A stretch of 64,000 bases of DNA, from the NCBI RefSeq assembly GCF_039830145.1, contig NZ_CP156082.1, positions 452,001-516,000 of the forward strand. Direction: 5' to 3'. Below are positions 39,220 through 46,776 of the stretch, piece after piece. This stretch comes from Croceibacterium sp. TMG7-5b_MA50 (GTDB lineage Bacteria > Pseudomonadota > Alphaproteobacteria > Sphingomonadales > Sphingomonadaceae). Positions within the stretch are counted from its first letter, which is position 1, and the number at the start of each line of letters is the position of its first letter. Made by a program: the position numbers and the translations under genes. The notes beneath the pieces are model-generated. The model was not told where the DNA came from, did not search any database, and saw nothing but the letters and a program-made list of their open reading frames with translations.

Positions 39220-40142
39220 CAGGCGATACCGGCGATGACGCGGGCGACCAGGTCGGGGTCGAACGGGCGCAGGTCGTCCAGCCGTTCGCCCACGCCGATC
39301 GCGTGGATCGGCAGGCCGTATTGTTCCGCGGCCGCAACAAGGACGCCGCCGCGGGCGGTGCCGTCCAGCTTGGTCATGATGAGGCCGGTCACGCCCGCCA
39401 CCTCCCGGAACACGTCGATCTGCGCCAGCGCGTTCTGCCCGTTGGTCGCGTCCAGCACCAGCACCACGTCATGCGGCGCCTCCGGGTTCAGGCGGCCGAG
39501 GACGCGGCGGATCTTGGCCAGCTCGTCCATCAGCTCGCGCCGGTTCTGCAGGCGGCCGGCGGTGTCGACCACCAGCGCGTCGATCCCGGTGTCGGTCGCC
39601 TGCTTCACCGCGTCGAACACCACGCTGGCGGGGTCGCCGCCCTCCGGCCCGCGCACCAGCGGAACGCCGATCCGGTCGGCCCAGACGCCCAGCTGGCCGA
39701 TCGCGGCGGCGCGGAAGGTGTCGCCGGCGGCCAGCAGGACGCCGTAATCCTCCTCCTGGAACAGGTGGGCCAGCTTGGCGATGGTGGTGGTCTTGCCGCT
39801 GCCGTTGACGCCGATCACCAGCACGACCTGCGGGCGGGGGAAGGCGGTCACCTCCAGCGGCTTGGCGACGGGGCGCAGGATGGCGGCGATCTCCTCCGCC
39901 ACCGCCTCCCGCAGTTCGCGCTCCGTCATGGAGAGGCCGAAGCGCTTGTCGGCGAGGCGGCGGCGAATGCGGCCGGCGGCGGCGGGGCCGAGGTCGGAGA
40001 GGATCAGGGCATCCTCCACCTCGTCGAGGGTCGCATCGTCCAGCCGCGCGGTGCTGACCACGCCCGCCAGGTTGCCGCCCAGCCGGTCGGACGTCTTGCG
40101 GAAGGCGCCCAGCAGGCGCTCGCTCCAGCCGGGTTCGCTCAT
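39219..40142 (-). CDS. ftsY: Signal recognition particle receptor FtsY
   Basis: A 307-residue GTPase that docks SRP-ribosome complexes at the membrane. The G1 loop GVNGSGKTTT is at 111-120; DTAGRLQNRRELMDEL (G3) and TKLDGTARGG (G4 region) follow, then LDDLRPFDPDLVARVIAG at the C-terminus. The long acidic N-terminal A domain of E. coli is absent; the protein starts almost directly with the helical N domain, as in other alphaproteobacteria. The ATG overlaps the mtaB stop by four bases. The SRP RNA partner is encoded at 44.3 kb. Confidence 0.96.
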   Translation of the reverse strand: MSEPGWSERLLGAFRKTSDRLGGNLAGVVSTARLDDATLDEVEDALILSDLGPAAAGRIRRRLADKRFGLSMTERELREAVAEEIAAILRPVAKPLEVTAFPRPQVVLVIGVNGSGKTTTIAKLAHLFQEEDYGVLLAAGDTFRAAAIGQLGVWADRIGVPLVRGPEGGDPASVVFDAVKQATDTGIDALVVDTAGRLQNRRELMDELAKIRRVLGRLNPEAPHDVVLVLDATNGQNALAQIDVFREVAGVTGLIMTKLDGTARGGVLVAAAEQYGLPIHAIGVGERLDDLRPFDPDLVARVIAGIA

Positions 40143-41311
40143 CGCAGCAATCCTTCTTCGTATCGGGTGGGCACGATCGTCACCTCCGCGCCCGGCGGGG
40201 TGCCGGCGGGGAGGGCGACGCGTGCGAAACAGGGGGTGTGGCCGGTGCCGTCCCGCTCGGCCAGCACGCGCAAGGGGCGGCCGATCAGGGAAAGGAGCCA
40301 GGCGTCGCGCTGGTGGGCGGTGGCCGCGCGCAAGGCGGCGGCGCGCTGCTTCACCTCCGCCGGCGCGACCTGCGGCATGCGCGCGGCGGGGGTGCCGGGG
40401 CGTGGGGAGTAGGGGAAGACGTGGCCGTGCACGATGCCGAGTTCGGCGATGATGGCGAGGTTCGCTTCGTGCATCGCGGCATCCTCCGTGGGAAAGCCGG
40501 CGATGAGGTCGGCGCCGAGGGCGAGGTCGGAGCGGCGGTCGCGCAGGTGGCGGACCAGGCGAATGGCATCGGCGCGGGTGTGGCGGCGCTTCATCCGCTT
40601 CAGGATCAGGTCGTGCCCGTGCTGCAGCGAGAGGTGGAGGTGCGGCATGATCCGCAGCTCGCCCGCCAGCAGGTCGAGCAGCAGCGGGTCGATCTCCACC
40701 CCGTCAACGGAGGACAGGCGCAGGCGGGCGAGCTGCGGGAAGGCGGCGAGGATGGCGGCGGCCAGCGTGCCGAGGCGGGGCCGGTCCGGCAGGTCGTGGC
40801 CCCAGCTGGTGAGGTCGACGCCGGTCAGCACGATCTCCCCCGCGCCGCGGCTGAGGTCGCGCTCCACCAGGCGCAGCACGTCCGCCACTGGCAGCGATCG
40901 GCTGGGTCCGCGCCCCTGCGGGATGATGCAGAAGGTGCAGGCATGGTCGCAGCCGTTCTGCACCGCGACGAAGCCGCGCGAATGGAGCGGGGCGGTGGGG
41001 GTCGGACCGGGCGGCACGTTCCAGCTGCGCGGGTCGAGCTTGGCGGCGTTGGGCACCAGCCCGTCCACCTCCGGCATGGCGCCGATCGTGTCGCGTTCCA
41101 CCTCCGCCGCGCAGCCGGTGACGAGGAGGCGGGCGGCGGGGTGCGCGCGGCGGGCGCGGCGGATCGCCTGGCGGGTCTGGCGCACCGCCTCCGCCGTGAC
41201 GGCGCAGCTGTTGACCACCACCAGATCGTCGGCGCCCGCCAGCAGGCCGCGCATCCGCTCCGCCTCCGCCAGGTTGAGGCGGCAGCCGAGGTTCACGACC
41301 TCGACACTCAA
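40139..41311 (-). CDS. mtaB: tRNA (N6-threonylcarbamoyladenosine-C2)-methylthiotransferase
   Basis: A 390-residue radical-SAM enzyme that adds a methylthio group to t6A37 of ANN-decoding tRNAs. The N-terminal UPF0004 cysteines are Cys10, Cys36 and Cys67; the radical-SAM cluster is Cys121, Cys125 and Cys128 in NGCDHACTFCIIP, whose spacing (C-x3-C-x2-C) is canonical. The start is TTG (SVEVVNLGCRLN). It lies between dapF (10 bases upstream) and ftsY (4-base overlap), a common alphaproteobacterial grouping. The C-terminal TRAM domain is short but present (LLSLIGRPLRVLAERD). Confidence 0.94.
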   Translation of the reverse strand: MSVEVVNLGCRLNLAEAERMRGLLAGADDLVVVNSCAVTAEAVRQTRQAIRRARRAHPAARLLVTGCAAEVERDTIGAMPEVDGLVPNAAKLDPRSWNVPPGPTPTAPLHSRGFVAVQNGCDHACTFCIIPQGRGPSRSLPVADVLRLVERDLSRGAGEIVLTGVDLTSWGHDLPDRPRLGTLAAAILAAFPQLARLRLSSVDGVEIDPLLLDLLAGELRIMPHLHLSLQHGHDLILKRMKRRHTRADAIRLVRHLRDRRSDLALGADLIAGFPTEDAAMHEANLAIIAELGIVHGHVFPYSPRPGTPAARMPQVAPAEVKQRAAALRAATAHQRDAWLLSLIGRPLRVLAERDGTGHTPCFARVALPAGTPPGAEVTIVPTRYEEGLLR

Positions 41312-41321
41312 AGCTTGAAAC

Positions 41322-42146
41322 TCAAAGGTAGTCGCCCCAGTCGAACGATCCGCTGAAGCTTTCCGCGGCGGGACCGGCCATGCTGATCCGCCCGTCCGCG
41401 CCCCAACTGATGCGCAGGGGGCCGCCGGGAAGGGCGACCTCCACCTCGCGCTCGGTGAGGCCGCGGCGCATCGCGGCGATCGCGGTGGCGCAGGCGCCGG
41501 TGCCGCAGGCGCGGGTCAGCCCGGCGCCGCGCTCCCACACCCGCAGGCGGATGCGGGTGCGGTCGATCACGGAGGCGACGTTGACGTTGACCCGTTCGGG
41601 GAACAGCGGGTCCCGCTCGATCTGCGGGCCGAGGCGGGCGAGCGGCACGGCGTCGCAATCGGGGACGAAGAACACCGCGTGCGGGTTGCCGACATTGACG
41701 CAGACGGGCCGTTCCAGCCCCTCCCACCCGACCGGCAGGGCCAGCGTGTCCATCGGGTAGGCGAGCGGGATCGCGTCCCAGTCAAGCCGGGGTTCGCCCA
41801 TGTCGACCCGGAAGCCGGCGCCGTCCGCTTCCGCCCGGATCACCCCGGCGGCGGTCTCCATCGCCAGCACCTGCGTCCCGCTGTCGCCTGCCGCGCGCAG
41901 GGCGACGGCGCGCATGGCATTCCCACAGGCGGCGACCTCGCTGCCGTCGGCGTTGAAGATGCGGACCTTGAGGTCGGCGATGCTGCTCGGCTCCAGCAAC
42001 AGCAACTGGTCGCAGCCGATCCCGGTGTGCCGGTCGGCGAGGGCGCGGATGGTGCCCGCGTGGAGCGGCGGCAGCAGGCCGTCGCGCGCGTCCAGCACGA
42101 CGAAATCATTGCCGAGGCCATGCATCTTGGTGAAGGAGGCGCGCAT
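41322..42146 (-). CDS. dapF: Diaminopimelate epimerase
   Basis: A 274-residue enzyme that interconverts LL- and meso-diaminopimelate for lysine and peptidoglycan synthesis. Both catalytic cysteines are present: Cys74 in AACGNAMR and Cys214 in RACGTGACA. The start at 42146 yields SFTKMHGLGNDFVV, the family N-terminus; an upstream ATG would add 12 residues. It heads the dapF-mtaB-ftsY-yciB run on the minus strand and is divergent from the EVE-domain gene, 58 bases apart. Confidence 0.96.
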   Translation of the reverse strand: MRASFTKMHGLGNDFVVLDARDGLLPPLHAGTIRALADRHTGIGCDQLLLLEPSSIADLKVRIFNADGSEVAACGNAMRAVALRAAGDSGTQVLAMETAAGVIRAEADGAGFRVDMGEPRLDWDAIPLAYPMDTLALPVGWEGLERPVCVNVGNPHAVFFVPDCDAVPLARLGPQIERDPLFPERVNVNVASVIDRTRIRLRVWERGAGLTRACGTGACATAIAAMRRGLTEREVEVALPGGPLRISWGADGRISMAGPAAESFSGSFDWGDYL

Positions 42147-42204
42147 CGCCTGCCACCTAGTGACCCCAGCGGGGCAGGGCAATCACCAGTGAAGGAGTAC
42201 CGCC

Positions 42205-42621
42205 ATGCCAGACCGCCTGTGGCTGATGAAGTCGGAGCCCGAGGCCTTCGGCTGGGACGATCTGGTGCGTGACGGCACCACCTTGTGGGACGGGGTGCGC
42301 AATCACCGCGCGGCCAACAACATGCGTGCCATGCAGGTCGGCGACCGGGCGTTCTTCTACCATTCGGTGACCGGCAAGGAGATCGTCGGTATCATGAAGG
42401 TGGTCGAGGCGGGCCTGACCGATCCGGCCGATGCCAAGTGGGCCTGCGTACGGCTGGAACCGGTGAAACCGCTGAAGCGGCCGGTCACGCTGGCCGAGAT
42501 CAAGGCCGATCCCGCGTTCGCCGAAATGGAGCTTGTCCGCCTGTCGCGCCTATCGGTGGCGGAGGTGCGGCAGGAGGAATGGGATCGGATCATCGCGCTC
42601 AGCGACGGAACCTCACCTTAG
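42205..42621 (+). CDS. EVE-domain protein
   Basis: A 138-residue EVE-domain protein, with LWLMKSEPEAFGWDDL at the start and DGVRNHRAANNMRAMQVGDRAFFYHS following; these form the PUA-like pocket that reads modified bases in the wider family. AAGGAG precedes the ATG closely. In eukaryotes the related Thy28 fold binds 5-hydroxymethylcytosine; the bacterial standalone form has no proven function. It is divergent from dapF and followed by the CsbD gene after 66 bases. Confidence 0.9.
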   Translation: MPDRLWLMKSEPEAFGWDDLVRDGTTLWDGVRNHRAANNMRAMQVGDRAFFYHSVTGKEIVGIMKVVEAGLTDPADAKWACVRLEPVKPLKRPVTLAEIKADPAFAEMELVRLSRLSVAEVRQEEWDRIIALSDGTSP

Positions 42622-42687
42622 TTAAGCGGTTGATGTGGCAAGAGGGCGGCATCCCCCCGGCCGCCCGCTCAGAAAAGGAGCCACATC

Positions 42688-42858
42688 ATGGGTGAACTGA
42701 CCGACAAGGTGAAGGGCATCGCCAACGAAGCTATCGGTAACGTGAAGCAGGGGTCCAGCAATCCCGCCACCCGCGCCGAAGGAGAGGCGCAGGAGCGCAA
42801 GGGCGAGGCCCAACAGGTCAAGGGCAGTGTCAAGGGCGCGCTGGGCGACAAGGTCTGA
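42688..42858 (+). CDS. CsbD-family stress protein
   Basis: A 56-residue protein opening GELTDKVKGIANEAIGNVKQG and ending AQQVKGSVKGALGDKV, the CsbD pattern of small charged helix-forming repeats. CsbD of Bacillus is under the general stress sigma factor; the biochemical role is unknown. AAAGGAG seven to ten bases before the ATG is a strong ribosome-binding site. It is followed by hairpins, one with a T-run, so it is probably monocistronic or ends the EVE-csbD unit. Confidence 0.85.
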   Translation: MGELTDKVKGIANEAIGNVKQGSSNPATRAEGEAQERKGEAQQVKGSVKGALGDKV

Positions 42859-42876
42859 CCCGGCCCTGATCCGAGT

Positions 42877-42926
42877 TACCGTGTCATCACGGTAGAGGGG
42901 CTGCTCCATTGCGGGGCAGCCCTTTT
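42877..42926 (+). terminator. Terminator after the CsbD gene
   Basis: Two hairpins in a row: TACCGTG-tcat-CACGGTA (about 42877-42894), then GGGCTGC...GCAGCCC (42898-42904 and 42916-42922) directly followed by TTTT. The second is a good intrinsic terminator. Confidence 0.75.
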
Positions 42927-42983
42927 CGTTTGTGCCCTTCAAAGCCGCTTGGGCAATGGTTGATAAAGCGTTAACCTGCCCGG

Positions 42984-43148
42984 ATGCAGACGCATCCCGC
43001 TCGTCACTGGCTGCGCACGCTGGTGCCCGATGACGCATCGTGCCCGGCCGCCGACGCGCCGGAGCCCGTCAAGGCGAGGACGACCTTGCAGCAGGCGATC
43101 GGCGCCTATACCGCGGGATTGACCGCCACCCTGGCCTTCATCGCCTGA
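42984..43148 (+). CDS. Small hypothetical protein (54 residues)
   Basis: The frame (MQTHPARHWLRTLVPDDASC ... LQQAIGAYTAGLTATLAFIA) is 54 codons and ends in a mildly hydrophobic 20-residue stretch. I see no family and no good ribosome-binding site. It lies after the CsbD terminator and 22 bases before the DUF2279 gene. It could be real or chance. Confidence 0.35.
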   Translation: MQTHPARHWLRTLVPDDASCPAADAPEPVKARTTLQQAIGAYTAGLTATLAFIA

Positions 43149-43170
43149 CCCCTGCGGCATCTGCCGGGGC

Positions 43171-44277
43171 ATGGCCGACAAGGAAGTACCGTTGCACCGC
43201 ATCCCCGGCGCCCTGATCGCCGCCACCACGGCCCTGACGCTGGCCTTCCCGGCCGCAGCGTCCGACCTCTCGCCGGGTCCCGACCTGTCCGTCATCACCG
43301 CCGACCTGCCGCGACTGGCCGTGACCGACTGGCGCCTGACGCCGGGGCCCGCGGACCTGTCGCGCATCACCGTCGACACGCTGTCCACCCCGCCCGCCGA
43401 TTCCGCGTCGGTGGCGCTGCTGCCGCAGGTCACGGACACCTACGGCCCGCCGGCGCCCACGCAGGCGCGGCTGGACCGCTGGGCCGATCCGAAGACCGGG
43501 GGGCAACGGCTGAGCTTCGCGTCGCAGGCCGACGCAGTGAAATGGGAATTCGGCGCGGTGATGGCGTACTACACGCTCACCAACGGGGCCAAGCTGTTCG
43601 ACGACCCGCGCTGGCCGCACGGGCAGGTGGAAGGCTGGTTCGGGCGCGACACGAACAATATGGGTGTCGACAAGCTGGCCCACGCCTACAGCTCTTATGT
43701 CATCTCCGAATTGCTGCACCATCGGCTGAGCCGCAAGACGGGCGATGCGCCAGGCATCGAATACACCGCCGCCGCGCTCGGCTTCGGAGCGATGCTGTAC
43801 ACCGAGTTCTGGGATTCGATCGAAAGCAGCGGCGGCTGGTCGTGGGAGGATGTGACCTTCAACGGCCTCGGCGCCGGCTTCTCCGTCCTGCGCAACAGCG
43901 TGCCCGGTCTCGACCAGAAGCTCGATTTCCGACTGATGATCCAGCCGCAGGAAGGCCGCTACCGTTTTTCCGGCAAGAAGCATTTCGAAGCGCAATGGCA
44001 CTTCTTCGCGCTGAAGCTGGCCGGGTTCGAAGGGCTGAGGGACACGCCGCTCCGCTATATCGAGCTCGACCTCGGCTACCGGGCGGAGGATTTCACCAAC
44101 CCTGACCGGGAGGCGGGTATCCGGCCCAAGCGGCACATCTTCGCCGGCGTGTCGCTCAATTTCAGCGAGCTGGTCCGCCGCTTTGCCGGGGGCAATCGCT
44201 ACGGCCGGGCTGCCGCAAGCGCGCTGGAATACATCCAGCCGCCTTATACGATGCTGAGCACCAACCTGACGGAATGA
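43171..44277 (+). CDS. DUF2279 (YfiM-like) exported protein
   Basis: A 368-residue protein with an N-terminal signal (about 1-30, IPGALIAATTALTLAFPAAA). The central part has NMGVDKLAHAYSSYVISELLHHRL, the DUF2279 signature, with WDSIESSGGWSWEDVTFNGLGAGFSVLRN further on. DUF2279 proteins are predicted membrane or periplasmic proteins of unknown job. The C-terminal part has alternating hydrophobic residues (FRLMIQPQEGRYRFS, YIELDLGYRAED) that could be outer-membrane beta-strands. It stands 44 bases upstream of the SRP RNA. Confidence 0.82.
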   Translation: MADKEVPLHRIPGALIAATTALTLAFPAAASDLSPGPDLSVITADLPRLAVTDWRLTPGPADLSRITVDTLSTPPADSASVALLPQVTDTYGPPAPTQARLDRWADPKTGGQRLSFASQADAVKWEFGAVMAYYTLTNGAKLFDDPRWPHGQVEGWFGRDTNNMGVDKLAHAYSSYVISELLHHRLSRKTGDAPGIEYTAAALGFGAMLYTEFWDSIESSGGWSWEDVTFNGLGAGFSVLRNSVPGLDQKLDFRLMIQPQEGRYRFSGKKHFEAQWHFFALKLAGFEGLRDTPLRYIELDLGYRAEDFTNPDREAGIRPKRHIFAGVSLNFSELVRRFAGGNRYGRAAASALEYIQPPYTMLSTNLTE

Positions 44278-44321
44278 TTGCGACCCTTGCGTCCCGCTCG
44301 TCTCCCGTCCATATGCGGCGC

Positions 44322-44409
44322 GGGAGTCGGGTGGACGTTCGCGTCCGCCAACCTGGTCAGGTCCGGAAGGAAGCAGCCACAACGGATGGCAGCGGGTCGC
44401 CCGGCTCCT
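44322..44409 (+). ncRNA. ffs: Small SRP RNA (4.5S)
   Basis: The conserved core CAGGTCCGGAAGGAAGCAGC at 44358-44377 is the SRP domain-IV asymmetric loop. The flanks pair well: GGAGTCGGGTG (from 44323) with CGCCCGGCTCC (to 44408), 11 consecutive pairs including two G-U. This is the RNA scaffold of the signal recognition particle, working with Ffh and FtsY. It precedes dnaX, the usual position in alphaproteobacteria. Confidence 0.95.
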
Positions 44410-44496
44410 ATTTCACTCGCAACTTTTCCCCGGCACGCTCGCCGATGTGACGCCCGCGGGTTCGACAGCGCGGGCCTGCGCCCCTAGATTGCGCGT

Positions 44497-46296
44497 GTGA
44501 ACGACCTTCCTGACATGTTCGGCGATTCTGCCGCCCCGCCTCCCGAACCCGAGGCCGATCGTGCCAGTGCGGCGGAGCTGGAGGCGGCCGGCCAGTCGGC
44601 GATGTTCGGCGATCCCGCCCCGGCGAAGGCCGCGCCGGTGGTTGCCGCGCCCGCACCTGCCGCGTCCCCGCCGCCGACTGCCGATGGCCAACCCTATCGC
44701 GTGCTGGCCCGCAAATACCGCCCGCAGACCTTCAGCCAGCTGATCGGGCAGGAACCGATGGTCCGCACGCTGGCGAACGCCATCGCGCGCGGCCGGTTGG
44801 CCCATGCTTTCCTGATGACGGGTGTGCGCGGGGTGGGGAAGACCAGCACCGCGCGCCTGATCGCCAAGGCGTTGAACTGCATCGGCCCCGACGGGCAGGG
44901 CGGCCCGACGATCGACCCGTGCGGTGTGTGCGAGCCATGCGTCGCCATCGCGGAGGGCCGCCATATCGACGTTATCGAGATGGACGCCGCCAGCCATACC
45001 GGCGTCGACGACGTGCGCGAGATCATCGAGGCGGTGCGCTATGCCGCGGTCAGCGCCCGCTACAAGATCTACATAATCGACGAAGTCCACATGCTGTCCC
45101 GCAATGCGTTCAACGCGCTGCTGAAGACGCTGGAGGAGCCGCCGGCGCATGTGAAGTTCCTGTTCGCCACCACGGAGGTGGACAAGCTGCCGGTCACGGT
45201 ACTGAGCCGGACGCAGCGCTTCGACCTGCGGCGCATCCCCGCCGCCATGCTGCGCGAACATTTCGCCAGCGTCTGCCGGCAGGAAGGCGTCGCGGCGGAG
45301 GAGGAGGCGCTGGCCATGGTCGCCGCCGCCGCCGAAGGATCGGTGCGCGACGGCCTGTCCATCCTGGACCAGGCAATCGCCCATGCCGACAGCGACACCG
45401 ACGGGACCGTCACGGCGGAACGGGTGCGCGACATGCTGGGGCTGGCCGACAAGGGCGCGCGGCGGCGGCTGTTCGCCAGCCTCTTGGGCGGCGAGGCGGC
45501 CGCCATGCTGGAGGAGGTCGGCCGGCAGTACGCGCTGGGCGTCGATCCGCTGGCGTTGATGCGCGCGCTGATGGACGTGGCGCACCAGGTCGCGGTAACG
45601 CAGGTGGGCGGCGGCACCAGCGATGCCCCCACGCTGGAGGAGCGCGCCGATGTGGAAGGCTGGGCCGCGCGCCTGTCGCCCGGGCAGGTCCATCGGCTGT
45701 GGCAATTGCTGCTGAAGGGGCACGAGGAGGTGCGGACCGCGCCCGATCCGCTGGCCTCGGCCCAGATGGCGTTGCTGCGCGTGACCCATGCCGCCGATCT
45801 GCCCGATCCGGGCACGCTCGCCACCCAGTTGACGGATATGCTGTCGCGCGCGCCCGCGGCCGTACCGGCGGGCGAGGACGGAACCGGCGGCCAGGTGCAA
45901 GCCGCCGCGCCGGCGATGGACTGGCGCGACCTGTGCGAGCAGGTGGACGATGCCGGGCAACTGATCGCGGCCAATCTGATGCGGGACTGGCTGCGAGTGA
46001 TCGAGCTGGCGCCCGGTCGGCTGGTGTACCAGCTTGCCCCCGGCCTGCATGAGGATCCTGCGGCGCAGTTGCGCGATGCGTTGCGCATCGCCACCGGGAC
46101 CAAGTGGCAGGTGGAACGCGGCGCCGGGCAGGGCGCCCCCTCCTTGCGCGAGGAAGCGGAGGCCGCGAAGGAGGCGGAACGGGCGCGGGTGCGCGCCGAC
46201 CCGCTGGTGGAGGCGGCATTCGCCGCGTTCCCCGGGGCCGAACTTATCGAGGAAGAGCGCGCCGGTGCCGGCGCCAAGCGGAGAGACGCACGATGA
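44497..46296 (+). CDS. dnaX: DNA polymerase III subunit gamma/tau
   Basis: A 599-residue clamp-loader ATPase. The P-loop GVRGVGKTS is at 109-117, then a zinc-binding cysteine cluster (DPCGVCEPC), the Walker B IYIIDEVHML, and sensor 1 in FLFATTEVDKLPVTVLSR. The start is GTG and the first 66 residues are an Ala/Pro-rich extension that repeats the word MFGD (residues 7-10 and 36-39). A C-terminal DnaX-type domain follows. It lies between ffs and ybaB; the stop overlaps the ybaB start by four bases. Confidence 0.96.
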   Translation: MNDLPDMFGDSAAPPPEPEADRASAAELEAAGQSAMFGDPAPAKAAPVVAAPAPAASPPPTADGQPYRVLARKYRPQTFSQLIGQEPMVRTLANAIARGRLAHAFLMTGVRGVGKTSTARLIAKALNCIGPDGQGGPTIDPCGVCEPCVAIAEGRHIDVIEMDAASHTGVDDVREIIEAVRYAAVSARYKIYIIDEVHMLSRNAFNALLKTLEEPPAHVKFLFATTEVDKLPVTVLSRTQRFDLRRIPAAMLREHFASVCRQEGVAAEEEALAMVAAAAEGSVRDGLSILDQAIAHADSDTDGTVTAERVRDMLGLADKGARRRLFASLLGGEAAAMLEEVGRQYALGVDPLALMRALMDVAHQVAVTQVGGGTSDAPTLEERADVEGWAARLSPGQVHRLWQLLLKGHEEVRTAPDPLASAQMALLRVTHAADLPDPGTLATQLTDMLSRAPAAVPAGEDGTGGQVQAAAPAMDWRDLCEQVDDAGQLIAANLMRDWLRVIELAPGRLVYQLAPGLHEDPAAQLRDALRIATGTKWQVERGAGQGAPSLREEAEAAKEAERARVRADPLVEAAFAAFPGAELIEEERAGAGAKRRDAR

Positions 46297-46634
46297 AGTC
46301 CATGGAAGAGATGATGAAGGCCGCGCAACAGGCGGCCGAGACGATCCAGAAGCAGATGAACGAGGCGCAGGCCAAGCTCGACAATGTCGAGGTGGAAGGC
46401 ACCGCCGGCGGCGGACTGGTGAAGATCCGCTGCACCGCCAAGGGCCGCATCCTGGGCGTGGCGATCGACGACAGCCTGATCGTGCCGGAGGACAAGCAGA
46501 TGCTTGAAGACCTGGTCACCGCCGCGTTCAACGATGCACGGGCCAAGGCCGACCAGGCCGCCAATCAGGAGATGCAGTCCATCCAGTCGGGCATGGGCCT
46601 GCCGCCGGGTCTGAACATCCCCGGTTTCAGCTGA
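46293..46634 (+). CDS. ybaB: YbaB/EbfC nucleoid-associated protein
   Basis: A 113-residue DNA-binding protein of the YbaB/EbfC family: two helices around a beta-sheet, with VEGTAGGGLVKIRCTAKGRILGVAID in the middle and GMGLPPGLNIPGF at the end. It probably binds DNA as a dimer. The ATG overlaps the dnaX stop (ATGA), as in E. coli, so the pair is translationally coupled. Usual length and termini. Confidence 0.95.
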   Translation: MKSMEEMMKAAQQAAETIQKQMNEAQAKLDNVEVEGTAGGGLVKIRCTAKGRILGVAIDDSLIVPEDKQMLEDLVTAAFNDARAKADQAANQEMQSIQSGMGLPPGLNIPGFS

Positions 46635-46642
46635 ACCAAGCA

Positions 46643-46677
46643 GCGCATCTTTTCTGCCTGTGGCAGAGGAGATGCGC
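46643..46677 (+). terminator. Long hairpin after ybaB
   Basis: GCGCATCTTTTCTGCC (46643-46658) pairs over its full 16 bases (two G-U) with GGCAGAGGAGATGCGC (46662-46677) around a TGT loop. There is no T-run, only AATTATCC following, so it may stabilise the dnaX-ybaB message end or act with Rho. Confidence 0.5.
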
Positions 46678-46776
46678 AATTATCCACCACGATTTTGATG
46701 GTGCGATGCAACATTCGCCGTGAACCAACGCCCTGATCCCGCTAGACATCGGCGGGTATTGTGACGGGGGCGAATA

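Noticed and set aside
44278-44487. 69-codon frame over the SRP RNA
   Set aside because: Lies on a structured RNA gene with clear conserved core; no ribosome-binding site or protein likeness.
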